From: Herbaspirillum sp. RTI4 | GTDB lineage: Bacteria; Pseudomonadota; Gammaproteobacteria; Burkholderiales; Burkholderiaceae_D | Length of the DNA stretch: 64,000 bases | Direction of reading: 5' to 3' | NCBI RefSeq assembly: GCF_034313965.1 | Contig: NZ_JAVIWQ010000002.1 | Coordinates: 620,001 to 684,000 of the forward strand | Shown here: piece by piece, positions 1 to 8,099 of the stretch | Position numbering within the stretch: the stretch's first letter is position 1 | Layout of the letters: every line of letters starts with the position of its first letter | The notes under the pieces: generated by a model | What the model saw: only the letters and a program-made list of their open reading frames with translations | Database searches by the model: none | What the model was told of the DNA's origin: nothing | Program-made: the position numbers and the translations under genes

Positions 1-338
1 GCTACGTTTACTCAGCGGTTCCGGAGTTGTGGGTAGGAACGCGGATTGCGGCGTGGTGCGTAGAAAGGACGGTTGCCGGGTGGCGCAATCTCAGGGCTGC
101 GATGCTCGTCGTACCAGAGTACGACTGCGCTTCTTACCCTGACCTTGCGTCGCTCGCTACGCTTGCTCAGCGGTTCCGTTGCAGTGCCTGGGGCTGGCTA
201 TTGCGCGGCTTGTTTGGAATTTCAATACTCGACCCATATTCGACTTTGCAAATATCAATTAACTTCGATTCTATGATCAATTTTAATTGGTAATTGCATC
301 GCAATTTTTTGATTGCGAGGGCGGGGGTGGGGTGAAAA
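1..338. repeat. Intergenic stretch with tandem copies of a dispersed repeat
   Basis: No convincing gene lies before position 339. Positions 83-178 form one copy of a repeat that begins GGCGCAATCTCAGGGCTGCG and ends in GCTACGCTTGCTCAGCGGTTCC. Positions 1-23 match the tail of the same unit with two changes, so the window seems to open inside a neighbouring tandem copy. A third, more diverged copy is at 29833-29943. Inside copy 83-178 a small hairpin (GTCGTAC with GTACGAC, about 107-124) is visible. Open frames here are short and overlap the repeat, so they are not called. The repeat nature is seen directly; any function is unknown. Confidence 0.6.
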
Positions 339-683
339 ATGGTGTCGAATATGGAAAGTGATCCGAATGTGTGGACCAACAGCGAGCTGATCAGTCTTGC
401 CATGGTGGCGGGGCTTTATCTGCTCGGGCTGGTATTTTCGGTCTGGAGTGGATTTCGCGCCATGAAATGGCGCATTTACTGGAAAACATGCGCGGCGATG
501 ATGCTGGTGGGGGCGTTGGGGGCGCTTGTGAGTTCGTTCTATTCGCTGGATGAAATCGATATGCCGACCATCTTTGATCTCAGTCTCTGGCTCCTGCTGG
601 CGGGGCAGTCCGGAGCGGTCATCGGTGCTTGTTGGGTCGGTTGTAGTCGACTTTCACAGCGACTCACCAAAACCAGCCTGTAA
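339..683 (+). CDS. Small three-helix membrane protein, unknown function
   Basis: A 114-residue protein with three clear hydrophobic segments, at about residues 17-36, 50-69 and 79-101, and short charged loops, so it is predicted to sit in the inner membrane. I do not recognise the family and see no catalytic motif. The start at 339 follows a purine-rich GGGGTGAAAA stretch; a second in-frame ATG at 351 (Met-Glu-Ser-Asp) is also possible. It is followed, 84 bases downstream, by a small exported protein on the same strand, and the two could be co-transcribed. Base composition is like the neighbours. Real coding status is likely but not certain. Confidence 0.6.
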   Translation: MVSNMESDPNVWTNSELISLAMVAGLYLLGLVFSVWSGFRAMKWRIYWKTCAAMMLVGALGALVSSFYSLDEIDMPTIFDLSLWLLLAGQSGAVIGACWVGCSRLSQRLTKTSL

Positions 684-767
684 ATTCCCTGTCGCGGAGA
701 GTGGTTATGGAAGTGGTTATCATAGGGATTTCCTTGTCTTGGCAAGTCAACCCGGGAGGACATCACT

Positions 768-1010
768 ATGCGCCGTTTGCGCCGTTGGATGATTGCATTG
801 CTGTTGGTCGTTTCATCGGCCAGTTACGCAGAAGGTCAATACGACCCCTTTAGCTCCAAAGACCCGGTGGAGCGCGCCAACGCTGCCGCCATGCGCGACG
901 CCATCGTTGCCGGTCATTGGGATCAGGCGAAAACCTTTGCCACGACCGATGCGCTGAAGAACCTGTACCGGCAAGCGCAAAAAGAATATCCGCAACCACC
1001 CGCGAAATAA
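768..1010 (+). CDS. Small exported protein, unknown function
   Basis: An 80-residue protein with a classic Sec signal peptide: a positive start (MRRLRRW), a hydrophobic core (MIALLLVVSSAS) and a likely cleavage after Ser-Tyr-Ala near residue 21. The mature part is only about 59 residues, charged and predicted helical, with no cysteine and no recognisable motif. A strong Shine-Dalgarno sequence GGGAGG lies 10 bases before the ATG, which supports this start and the reality of the gene. It is probably periplasmic. It lies downstream of the small membrane protein at 339-683, which may be a functional neighbour. Function is unknown. Confidence 0.65.
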   Translation: MRRLRRWMIALLLVVSSASYAEGQYDPFSSKDPVERANAAAMRDAIVAGHWDQAKTFATTDALKNLYRQAQKEYPQPPAK

Positions 1011-1099
1011 ATCGGGCAAGTCTCCATTCTTAGTCGCCACTGTAACTCGGCATTCTTGTTTGCCATTCTTGGCTGTATTTCAACGGCGATCTGATCGGC

Positions 1100-1570
1100 T
1101 CAGAGCGAATTGGCGATAACCGTCGCGCCGAAGAAATCGCTGCCTACGCGCAAGGCGTCGCGCAAGCGTTGCCGTCCTGCTTCATCGGCTGGCAGAGTCA
1201 GGGTCACCGTCATGTACTGGGTGCTGACTGCGGGCGCAATCACTGGTGCGGCGGCGGCAAGGTCGGGGACCGGCGCGGTCGCCACGACTGGCGGCATGGT
1301 CGCTCGCAGCGCAGTAGCGATTTCCTCTTCGCTGACGATCACGGTGGTGTGCGGCTCCAGCCACTTCCTGCTGTTGCCGGTGACGGTAAGCAGACCGCCC
1401 GTCAGTTCGTATTCGGTGGCGGAAATTTTTTCGTAGTGGAAAGGCTCCCACCCGGCCACGCCCTGCTTGTTTATGGCAATCGTCTGCATCATCTGCACAG
1501 CCGCGTGGCCATTGGTCAGCATGCCGACCGGCAGAAAATCGGCGTCGTCGCCAGTGGTGGATGGATTCAT
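1100..1570 (-). CDS. Hypothetical protein, cytosolic, Ala/Pro-rich linker
   Basis: A 156-residue protein of unknown function. The start at 1570 (MNPSTTGDD) is chosen because AGAAGGAAG lies just upstream on the minus strand; an in-frame ATG 20 codons earlier lacks such a site. There is no signal peptide or membrane segment. The first 90 residues look like a compact alpha/beta domain, residues about 91-118 are a low-complexity Pro/Ala/Val linker, and the last 38 residues form a second small domain with the pattern MTVTLTLPADEAGRQRLRDA. It is divergent from mnmC, about 120 bases apart, so the two may share a control region. I do not recognise the family. Confidence 0.6.
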   Translation of the reverse strand: MNPSTTGDDADFLPVGMLTNGHAAVQMMQTIAINKQGVAGWEPFHYEKISATEYELTGGLLTVTGNSRKWLEPHTTVIVSEEEIATALRATMPPVVATAPVPDLAAAAPVIAPAVSTQYMTVTLTLPADEAGRQRLRDALRVGSDFFGATVIANSL

Positions 1571-1690
1571 GGGGCTTCCTTCTGAGGCGCTACGGTATGA
1601 TCGGGGCGATGCAATGCGCTCGGCATGCACGCTCGACAGGCATTATCGCTGTCTTTCTTCCCTGGCCCCCATGTTTCCTTCTTTGCTGTC

Positions 1691-3568
1691 ATGCTTGGCC
1701 TGAATCCTGATGTCCTCCTCGCCCCGGCGCTGCCGTCTTCGGACTGGCGCGGACGCGATGGTTTCGTCATGCTCGAACTCGGCTTGCCCGACCTGACCCG
1801 CCTGATGGCAACGGCTGCCTTGCTGCAGGCCGATGCGCAGCGGCCGCGTCGTCTGCATTATCTGGCGCTCACCGCTACCCCGCCCGATGCGGCGCAACTG
1901 GCGCAATGGCTAACACAATGGCTGGCGCTGCATGACGCTACCGCACCGCTGGTTGACGAACTACGGGCGCACTGGCCGTCGCCGCTACCGGGATTCCATC
2001 GCTTGTTACTGGACGACGAACGGCTGGTATTGACGCTGGTGTTTGGCGACGTCGATACCAGCTTGCCGCAGCTCGACGCACAAGTCGATTCCTTCCACTT
2101 GCATCCCTGTCTGGCGCAAGAGCCTGGCCCCGTGTGGTCACGCACGCTGGTGACCTGGCTGGGCCGTCTGGCGGCACCGCAGGCGACATTGACGGCAACG
2201 ATGCAGGCCGAACCGTCTCCCGCGCTATTGCAAACGAACAAGCGGGCGCTGGAAACAAGCGGCTTCCTTGATCTGCGCTGGCAGCAAGTTGGCGATACCA
2301 CTCAGCACTGGCTGCACGCCCGGTTCGCCCCGCGCCGTCCCGTCGCGGCATTGCCTGTGCCGGAGCGTGCGCAACGACGGGCGATTGTCATCGGCGCAGG
2401 TCTGGCCGGTGCGGCCGTCTGCGAACGACTGAGCGCACGCGGCTGGCAGCTCGACTTGATTGAGCAGCACGCTGCTCCGGCACAGGAAGCCTCCGGCAAT
2501 GCGGCCGGGATTTTCATGCCGCATATCGCGCGTGACGATAACCGCGCCGCGCGTTTAAGTCGCGCAGCGTATCTGTTTTCGGCGCATGTCTGGCAGCGTC
2601 TGGGGGGCATAGGCGCGGCGTTTCCCGGCGAAGCCTGCGGCGTGTTGCAAACCATGCGTGACGCTGAACAGGAGCATGCGCAGCGCGAGGCCGCGCATTA
2701 CTGGCGCTATCCGGCGGCATACGCGCAGTGGCTGGAGGCCGATGCCGCCAGCGACTTGCTCGGCATGGCCAGCGGCGCGGGATGGCTGTATCCGCAGGCC
2801 GGTTGGGTGCATCCGGGCGGGCTGTGCGCGGCGCTGATCGCGGCTTGCGGCGACCGGGTGCGCACGCACTTCAATACCAGAGCAATGCAGGTGCAGCGGG
2901 ATGGTGAACTCTGGCGCGTGTATGACCACGCGCAGCGCTGCATCGCCGAAGCGCCGGTATTGATTCTGGCAAGCGGCAAACATGCGCTGGAATTCGATCT
3001 CGGCGCGGATTTGCCGATCAGTCTGGTGCGCGGGCAAGTCACCTACGTGCCTGCGGCGGCCTTGCCGGTGTTGCCGGTAGTGCTGTGCGGTGATGGCTAC
3101 CTGACGCGCCCGGCGCAGCAGCTGTGCAGTCTGGGCGCGAGCTACGAACCCGACGCAGCAGCAGACGACACCGGCCTGCGCACACAAAGCCATGTGGACA
3201 ATCTGGCGCGGCTGGCGCGACTGGTGCCGCCGACGCTGACGCCGCAATTGAACCGTATCGATCCAGCGACGCTCGACGGCCGCGCCGCCATACGCTGCGT
3301 ATCCGCTGACCGTTTGCCGCTGGTCGGTGCCTTGCCGGATCGCACGGACGGCTTGTCGGGCGCGGCCAACAGGAAGCTGAGCGACTGGCCGCGTTTGCCA
3401 CAGGTCTATGGTTTGCTGGGCTACGCCTCACGCGGGGTGATCTGGAGTTCGCTAGCGGCGGAATTGCTGGCGGCGCAATTGCAGGGCGAACCGTTGCCGC
3501 TGCCACGCGATCTGGTCGCCGCGCTCGACCCGGCGCGCTTTGCTTGCAAGGCGGCGCGACGGATATAA
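1691..3568 (+). CDS. mnmC: MnmC-like tRNA wobble-uridine modification protein, methyltransferase half degenerate
   Basis: Full MnmC is a two-domain enzyme that finishes the mnm5s2U modification at tRNA position 34: the C-terminal FAD domain removes the carboxymethyl group and the N-terminal domain methylates the product. Here the FAD domain is intact, with the dinucleotide motif VIGAGLAGAAV at about residues 233-243, the EASGNAAGIFMPH segment, and the late SADRLPLVGALPD motif. The first 230 residues still align in outline with the methyltransferase domain (LHYL..P, PGFHRL, LVLTLVFGDV, then VDSFHL..PVW). However, the SAM-binding GFGTGLNF motif reads LGLPDLTRL, the HYVSVE-type acidic residue is lost, and DGFxPxxNPxMW is broken. 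The extreme N-terminus is also about 30 residues short. The start is uncertain: no ribosome site is clear, and an in-frame ATG exists at 1625. Confidence 0.85.
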   Translation: MLGLNPDVLLAPALPSSDWRGRDGFVMLELGLPDLTRLMATAALLQADAQRPRRLHYLALTATPPDAAQLAQWLTQWLALHDATAPLVDELRAHWPSPLPGFHRLLLDDERLVLTLVFGDVDTSLPQLDAQVDSFHLHPCLAQEPGPVWSRTLVTWLGRLAAPQATLTATMQAEPSPALLQTNKRALETSGFLDLRWQQVGDTTQHWLHARFAPRRPVAALPVPERAQRRAIVIGAGLAGAAVCERLSARGWQLDLIEQHAAPAQEASGNAAGIFMPHIARDDNRAARLSRAAYLFSAHVWQRLGGIGAAFPGEACGVLQTMRDAEQEHAQREAAHYWRYPAAYAQWLEADAASDLLGMASGAGWLYPQAGWVHPGGLCAALIAACGDRVRTHFNTRAMQVQRDGELWRVYDHAQRCIAEAPVLILASGKHALEFDLGADLPISLVRGQVTYVPAAALPVLPVVLCGDGYLTRPAQQLCSLGASYEPDAAADDTGLRTQSHVDNLARLARLVPPTLTPQLNRIDPATLDGRAAIRCVSADRLPLVGALPDRTDGLSGAANRKLSDWPRLPQVYGLLGYASRGVIWSSLAAELLAAQLQGEPLPLPRDLVAALDPARFACKAARRI

Positions 3569-3617
3569 GGCCTGCGCTGAATGTGCCGGTCCTGACTTTC
3601 TGTGACGTCAGCGTTGA

Positions 3618-3958
3618 CCGGCGTGCCGCCGGATCCTTCGATACGGGATTGCATCCCTACTCAGGACGAACGGTTGGAGGGGAGGGCAACGTGAAAACAG
3701 CACTAGGGCGTGTTGACGTTTCATTTGCGAGTGCGAACGCGCGGCAGGCGGTAACTGCCTGGGCGCAGCGACACGTCGTAGCGGGACTGCGGCAAGGAGC
3801 TGCAACAACGGCAGGCGACGCCTGCCGCACTTTCTGGCGGAAACGCATCTCACAAATGAAGCATCAACACGCCCTAGTCATTGAACTTGAATGCACTGCC
3901 TTCCCTTCGTCCTGAGCAGGAGCAGCGCTCCGTATCGAAGGATCCGGCGGCACGCCGG
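3618..3958. repeat. Outer inverted repeat of a nested palindromic intergenic element
   Basis: The 480-base gap between mnmC and the flavoprotein gene holds no believable gene. It contains perfect 29-base inverted arms at 3618-3646 and 3930-3958, centred on CCGGATCCTTCGATACGG. Inside them a second, looser pairing continues (CTCAGGACGAA at about 3660-3670 against its complement near 3907-3917). Between them lies a separate pair of inverted arms (3702-3731 and 3849-3878), listed on its own. The arrangement looks like one mobile or palindromic unit inserted in another. The arms are read directly from the sequence; mobility is inferred. Confidence 0.75.
3702..3878. mobile_element. MITE-like element with 30-bp terminal inverted repeats
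   Basis: A 177-base unit bounded by 30-base inverted repeats, 3702-3731 and 3849-3878, that pair with three mismatches and end in ACTAGGGCGTGTTGACG. The interior is GC-rich with small hairpins (for example GGCAGGCGG..CTGCC near 3742-3757) and carries no believable coding frame, so it cannot encode a transposase. No clear target-site duplication is seen next to the ends. Size, termini and lack of coding match a miniature inverted-repeat transposable element; a structured non-coding RNA or a bidirectional terminator is an alternative reading. Confidence 0.55.
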
Positions 3959-4048
3959 GCTGATCCATCAACCGTTCTCTTTAAGGCTTATCGTAAAATA
4001 GCGCATTGCCGGATAAATCCTGGCCTCCCTGCCTGATTGGATGCACGT

Positions 4049-5653
4049 ATGCTGCGACTGACTGAACTACAACTCCCCATTGACCACACTGACGACGACC
4101 TGCAAGCCGCGCTCCTGGCGCGCCTTGGCATTGAGGTCGATCAGCTACTGGGTTTCACTATTTTTCGGCGCAGCTACGATGCGCGCAAAAAGTCGGCTGT
4201 CACGCTGACCTATGCGCTTGATGTCGATGTGCGCGATCAGGTGGCGGTGTTGCTGGCAATGGCAGGCAGTCGCAATGTGGTGCTGTCGCCGGACATGGAA
4301 TACCGTTACGTCACGCAAGCGCCGGCCGGGTTGGCTTCGCGTCCGGTCGTGGTCGGCACCGGCCCCTGCGGTTTGTTTGCCGCGCTGATTCTGGCGCAGA
4401 TGGGGTTTCGTCCCATTGTTCTGGAGCGCGGTAAAGCGGTGCGGGAACGTACCAAGGACACCTGGGGCATGTGGCGCAAGGGAGAACTCAATCCCGAATC
4501 GAATGTGCAGTACGGCGAGGGCGGTGCCGGGACTTTTTCGGATGGCAAGTTGTACAGCCAGATCAAGGACCCGATGCACTACGGGCGCAAGGTGCTGATT
4601 GAATTCGTCAAGGCCGATGCGCCGCCTGAAATCATGTATGTCAGCAAACCGCACATCGGTACTTTCCGGCTGGTCAAGATGGTCGAGCAGATGCGCGAAA
4701 CCATCGAGGCGCTGGGTGGGGAATACCGTTTCGAGCAGCGCGTCGACGATATCGACATCGCCGATGGCAAAGTGCGCGGGCTGGTGATGGCAGACGGGAC
4801 GTATCTGGCGGCCGACCATGTGGTGCTGGCGATCGGCCACAGCGCGCGCGATACCTTCGAGATGCTGCATCGGCGCGGGGTGTATATGGAAGCCAAGCCG
4901 TTCTCGGTGGGTTTCCGTATCGAACACCCGCAGTCGCTGATCGACCGCGCCCGCTTCGGTCCTAGCGCCGGACATCCGATACTGGGCGCGGCCGATTACA
5001 AGCTGGTGCATCACGCGGCCAACGGGCGTTCGGTATACAGTTTTTGCATGTGTCCCGGCGGTACGGTAGTGGCGGCGGCGTCCGAACCGGGGCGCTTGGT
5101 GACGAACGGCATGAGCCAGTATTCGCGCAATGAACGCAATGCCAACAGCGCCATCGTGGTCGGCATTACGCCTGCCGATTATCCCGGTCATGCGCTGGCA
5201 GGGATTGAATTTCAGCGGCAGTGGGAAACCCGGGCGTTTGAGCTGGGCGGGAGCAATTACCATGCGCCGGGCCAACTGGTGAGTGACTTCCTGGCGCAAC
5301 GGCCTTCTACCGCATTGGGGACGGTCACGCCGTCTTACCAACCGGGCGTGGCGCTGGTGGATCTGGCGGCGGCGTTGCCGGCCTACGCCACTGAAGCAAT
5401 CCGCGAAGCCCTGCCGGCTTTCGATAAGCAGATTCGCGGTTTTTCCATGGGCGATGCGGTATTGACCGGCGTGGAGACGCGCACATCGTCACCGGTGCGC
5501 ATCCGGCGCGACGATCGCAGCTTGCAGAGCATTAATACCGTGGGCTTGTTTCCGGCGGGCGAGGGAGCCGGTTATGCGGGGGGGATTCTGTCGGCGGCGG
5601 TCGATGGCATCAAGGTGGCTGAGGCGCTGGCGCTGAGCATGGTGGCGGGCTAA
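4049..5653 (+). CDS. FAD-dependent oxidoreductase of the COG2509 type
   Basis: A 534-residue flavoprotein of the 'uncharacterised FAD-dependent dehydrogenase' group. An N-terminal region of about 95 residues precedes a Rossmann FAD-binding motif VVVGTGPCGLFAA near residues 100-112, then PIVLERGKAVRERTKDT. The group signature QYGEGGAGTFSDGKLYS follows, and near the C-terminus GLFPAGEGAGYAGGILSAA, which closes the FAD site. No signal peptide or membrane span is present, so it is predicted cytosolic. The substrate is not known for this family. The start at the ATG at 4049 (MLRLTELQL) is chosen; a TTG four codons earlier is possible. It stands alone downstream of the inverted-repeat element. Confidence 0.85.
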   Translation: MLRLTELQLPIDHTDDDLQAALLARLGIEVDQLLGFTIFRRSYDARKKSAVTLTYALDVDVRDQVAVLLAMAGSRNVVLSPDMEYRYVTQAPAGLASRPVVVGTGPCGLFAALILAQMGFRPIVLERGKAVRERTKDTWGMWRKGELNPESNVQYGEGGAGTFSDGKLYSQIKDPMHYGRKVLIEFVKADAPPEIMYVSKPHIGTFRLVKMVEQMRETIEALGGEYRFEQRVDDIDIADGKVRGLVMADGTYLAADHVVLAIGHSARDTFEMLHRRGVYMEAKPFSVGFRIEHPQSLIDRARFGPSAGHPILGAADYKLVHHAANGRSVYSFCMCPGGTVVAAASEPGRLVTNGMSQYSRNERNANSAIVVGITPADYPGHALAGIEFQRQWETRAFELGGSNYHAPGQLVSDFLAQRPSTALGTVTPSYQPGVALVDLAAALPAYATEAIREALPAFDKQIRGFSMGDAVLTGVETRTSSPVRIRRDDRSLQSINTVGLFPAGEGAGYAGGILSAAVDGIKVAEALALSMVAG

Positions 5654-5680
5654 ACGCCTTCCGGCCTTGAGTAAAAAGAA

Positions 5681-5755
5681 CTTACGCAAAACGCCGCTGG
5701 CGTTGTTGCTTCGCCTTGTCGTCCGATTTGTACTGCCAGCGGCCTTTTGGAGAGG
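5681..5755. repeat. Imperfect inverted repeat downstream of the flavoprotein gene
   Basis: Arms at 5681-5701 and 5735-5755 pair at 16 of 21 positions, with an uninterrupted nine-base core (GCCGCTGGC against GCCAGCGGC) and a 33-base spacer. The outer part of the right arm no longer matches the left (CTTACGCAAAACG). The rest of the 265-base gap up to 5918 shows nothing else. It may be a decayed palindromic repeat or the terminator region of the flavoprotein gene; there is no T-run, which makes a simple intrinsic terminator less likely. Confidence 0.45.
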
Positions 5756-5918
5756 TCCTGTCAAATGGCGAATTTTGCGGCAACGGTGGACCGACTGATT
5801 TTTTCTGCGCTCGGTTTTGTCGCGCAAATTTGATCCAGTCGCTTGACCTGTGGTTGAAAAGCCAAGACTCTGACGGATTGAGGTTCGGTATGAAGAATCT
5901 CTCTGACCGGAGTTGAAT

Positions 5919-7253
5919 ATGAAGCAGATTAAATTAAGTTTGTGGTTCTTTTTGCTCGCCCTGAGCGGTCTATGGTTGCTGGCAGATACCTTGATGCCAA
6001 CCCCTTTTACCTATTTTACGTTTCGCAAGGTCCTGGTCCAATTCACCGGGGTGATTGCCATCGGTGCCATGAGCGTGGCTATGATGCTGGCGATTCGCCC
6101 CAAGTGGCTGGAGCGGCATCTGGACGGACTCGATAAGATGTACCGCTTGCACAAGTGGCTTGGGATGACGGCGTTGATTGCGGGTGTCACGCATTGGTGG
6201 TGGGTAACGGGTACCAAATGGATGGTGGGCTGGGGCTGGCTGATCCGACCGGCGCGTAAGCTCAAGACGGAGCAGAGTTTCGGCGTGATTGAACTCTGGC
6301 TGCGCACACAGCGCGGTACCGCCGAATTTCTCGGCGAGTGGGTGTTCTATGCCGCAGTGGTGCTGATTGCGCTGGCCTTGATCAAGCAGTTTCCGTATCA
6401 CCTCTTCACCAAAACCCATCAATGGATGGCCGCGATTTATGCGGTGCTGGTTTATCACGCGGTGATCCTTATCAAAATGGACTACTGGCGCCAACCCGTG
6501 GGCTGGGCGCTCGCTGTGTTGATGCTGGGCGGCTCTTGGGCGGCTGTGCTGGCGCTATCAGGCCGCATCGGAAATCGGCGGCGAACCTCCGGGAAAATTG
6601 AATCACTCCTCTATTACTCGGAACTGCGGATGCTTGAAGTTTCAATCCTGTTAGCGGAGGGCTGGGCTGGGCATGCCGCGGGGCAGTTTGCGTTTGTCAC
6701 GTCCAACAAGCGGGAAGGGGCTCATCCCTACACCATTGCTTCGTCTTGGAACGCGCAGGACCGGCGGGTCGTGTTCATCGCCAAAGCCTTAGGGGATCAT
6801 ACAAGTCGACTGCACAATAACCTCAAGGTCGGTATGCCCGTCACCGTAGAGGGGCCGTACGGTTGTTTTGATTTTTGCGATCAGCGGCCACGTCAAATCT
6901 GGATTGGGGCCGGGATTGGTATTACGCCGTTTATCGCACGTATGAAACAACTGGCGCACATGCCCGTGGCGCAAGAGATTGACTTGTTTCATCCGACGGC
7001 GGAGGTTGACCAGGCGATGCTCGACAAACTGATGGCCTATGCACAAGAGGCTCATGTCAGGCTACATGTGCTGGTGACGGGGACGGACGGACGGCTTGAT
7101 GGGGCGCGCATCCGTGCGGCCGTGCCAGAGTGGCAGTCGGCCAGTATTTGGTTCTGCGGCCCTCCTGGATTTGGGCAAGCCCTGCGCGATGATTTTGAGG
7201 CGCAGGGTGTTGCGAATACGGAGTTTCATCAGGAGTTATTTCAGATGCGCTAA
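5919..7253 (+). CDS. Ferric-reductase-like bis-haem flavocytochrome
   Basis: A 444-residue membrane oxidoreductase of the FRE/NOX superfamily, passing electrons from NAD(P)H through FAD and two haems across the inner membrane. The N-terminal 210 residues carry about six hydrophobic helices. The likely haem ligands are His78/His92 and His167/His180, with the 13-14 residue spacing typical of the family. The cytoplasmic part has the FAD motif HPYTIAS (about 269-275), the NAD(P) glycine motif IGAGIGITPF (about 328-337), and the terminal FCGPPGFG nucleotide motif. GGAG six bases before the ATG at 5919 fixes the start. The electron acceptor (ferric iron, oxygen or a quinone) cannot be read from the sequence. 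It is transcribed alone and ends at a strong terminator. Confidence 0.88.
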   Translation: MKQIKLSLWFFLLALSGLWLLADTLMPTPFTYFTFRKVLVQFTGVIAIGAMSVAMMLAIRPKWLERHLDGLDKMYRLHKWLGMTALIAGVTHWWWVTGTKWMVGWGWLIRPARKLKTEQSFGVIELWLRTQRGTAEFLGEWVFYAAVVLIALALIKQFPYHLFTKTHQWMAAIYAVLVYHAVILIKMDYWRQPVGWALAVLMLGGSWAAVLALSGRIGNRRRTSGKIESLLYYSELRMLEVSILLAEGWAGHAAGQFAFVTSNKREGAHPYTIASSWNAQDRRVVFIAKALGDHTSRLHNNLKVGMPVTVEGPYGCFDFCDQRPRQIWIGAGIGITPFIARMKQLAHMPVAQEIDLFHPTAEVDQAMLDKLMAYAQEAHVRLHVLVTGTDGRLDGARIRAAVPEWQSASIWFCGPPGFGQALRDDFEAQGVANTEFHQELFQMR

Positions 7254-7276
7254 TTCATTCATGGTTTGCGCACGAC

Positions 7277-7304
7277 AAAACGGATCGCCGAGGCGATCCG
7301 TTTT
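7277..7304. terminator. Bidirectional intrinsic terminator
   Basis: A perfect 13-base inverted repeat (AAAACGGATCGCC at 7277-7289 and its complement at 7292-7304) flanked by A- and T-runs. It lies between the convergent ferric-reductase-like gene and the phasin gene and can serve both. Confidence 0.85.
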
Positions 7305-7344
7305 CACATCTGTACCGGCTAGGAAGCCGATGTTGCTCAGATAG

Positions 7345-7908
7345 TTACTTCTTTGTGGCGCGAGTCGCTTTTTCAGCAACTTGTGTGAACTGCTGGGTAG
7401 CGGCTGTCAGGTTGGCTTCCAGGGATTCCACGGCTTGCTTAGTGGTTTTGCTGAATTGCTCGTAACCTGCATTGGCGTTGCCAATCACGGACTTCAGGAT
7501 GGCAATGGTCTGTTCCGAACCGGCTGGTGCATTCTTGCTCAGCTCATCGACCAGCGAAGATACTTTGCGGCTGGTGTCGGCGATTTGTGCTTCGGCAGTG
7601 CGGGTGAATTCTGCTTGCGCACCGGACAGGATGCCCGCCAGATGACGGCTATAGGCCAGCGCTTTTTCTGAAGTCGGTTGTGCCTGGGCAGCAACAGCAG
7701 TCAGGAATTCTTGTGGGTTCTTGGTGGCGGCCAGGTGCTGTGCGGAAGCGGTAGATTCTTCCAGCGATGCTTTAGTGGCGCTCAGATTCAGTTCAATGAT
7801 TTTCTCGACGCCGGCAAACGCTTTTGCTGTCAATGTATTGAGCAAGGCATATTGGGCTTCGAAATGGGCTTTGGTGGCGGCGGAAAATTGGTCTTGGAAC
7901 GAAAACAC
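7345..7908 (-). CDS. phaP: Phasin family protein (PHA granule surface)
   Basis: A 187-residue, cysteine-free, Ala/Gln/Lys-rich, almost wholly helical protein that matches the betaproteobacterial phasin type (MFSFQDQFSAATKAHFEAQYALLNTLTAKA.. opening). Phasins coat polyhydroxyalkanoate granules, control their number and size, and shield them from the cytoplasm. No signal or membrane segment is present, as expected. Translation starts at a GTG (7906-7908) preceded by AAGGAGAGCACC, a strong ribosome site. The C-terminal tail (AEKATRATKK) is basic. A good minus-strand promoter lies about 160 bases upstream, and a patatin-like lipase gene ends just beyond that, on the same strand. The symbol denotes the family; paralogues are common, so which phasin this is stays open. 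Confidence 0.9.
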   Translation of the reverse strand: MFSFQDQFSAATKAHFEAQYALLNTLTAKAFAGVEKIIELNLSATKASLEESTASAQHLAATKNPQEFLTAVAAQAQPTSEKALAYSRHLAGILSGAQAEFTRTAEAQIADTSRKVSSLVDELSKNAPAGSEQTIAILKSVIGNANAGYEQFSKTTKQAVESLEANLTAATQQFTQVAEKATRATKK

Positions 7909-8071
7909 GGTGCTCTCCTTGAATGTGTTGTAGGAAAATCAACGTCTGACTTCAGATGGGGAACCGGGCGGGAAAATTCAGCTTTCAAACACTGGTTTAA
8001 CCGGATTCCTCAAACTGAGGCAGTACGCGTAGCGACGGTGGGTAACGAATGATGCGCCGCAACAAAAATAC

Positions 8072-8099
8072 ATTTTACGCACTTATTTGGTGAAGTCAA
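8072..8099 (-). promoter_or_regulatory. Candidate sigma-70 promoter of the phasin gene
   Basis: On the minus strand TTGACT (8099-8094), a 16-base spacer and TAAAAT (8077-8072) form a good sigma-70 match. A TGCA-rich element GTTGCAATGCAC (8120-8109) sits just upstream of the -35 box; PHA-responsive repressors are known to act on TGC-rich sites, so it could be an operator, but this is inference. Confidence 0.5.

Noticed and set aside
3544..3915. Possible 123-residue protein across the MITE-like element
   Set aside because: It begins inside mnmC, runs through both inverted-repeat arms and has no ribosome site or protein-like composition.
4145..5341. Long open frame on the minus strand opposite the flavoprotein gene
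   Set aside because: It is rich in His/Arg/Gln as expected for the mirror of a GC-biased gene, lacks a ribosome site, and the plus-strand frame has full family motifs.
5716..5916. Short open frame between the flavoprotein and ferric-reductase genes
   Set aside because: It overlaps the imperfect palindrome and has no ribosome site or recognisable composition.
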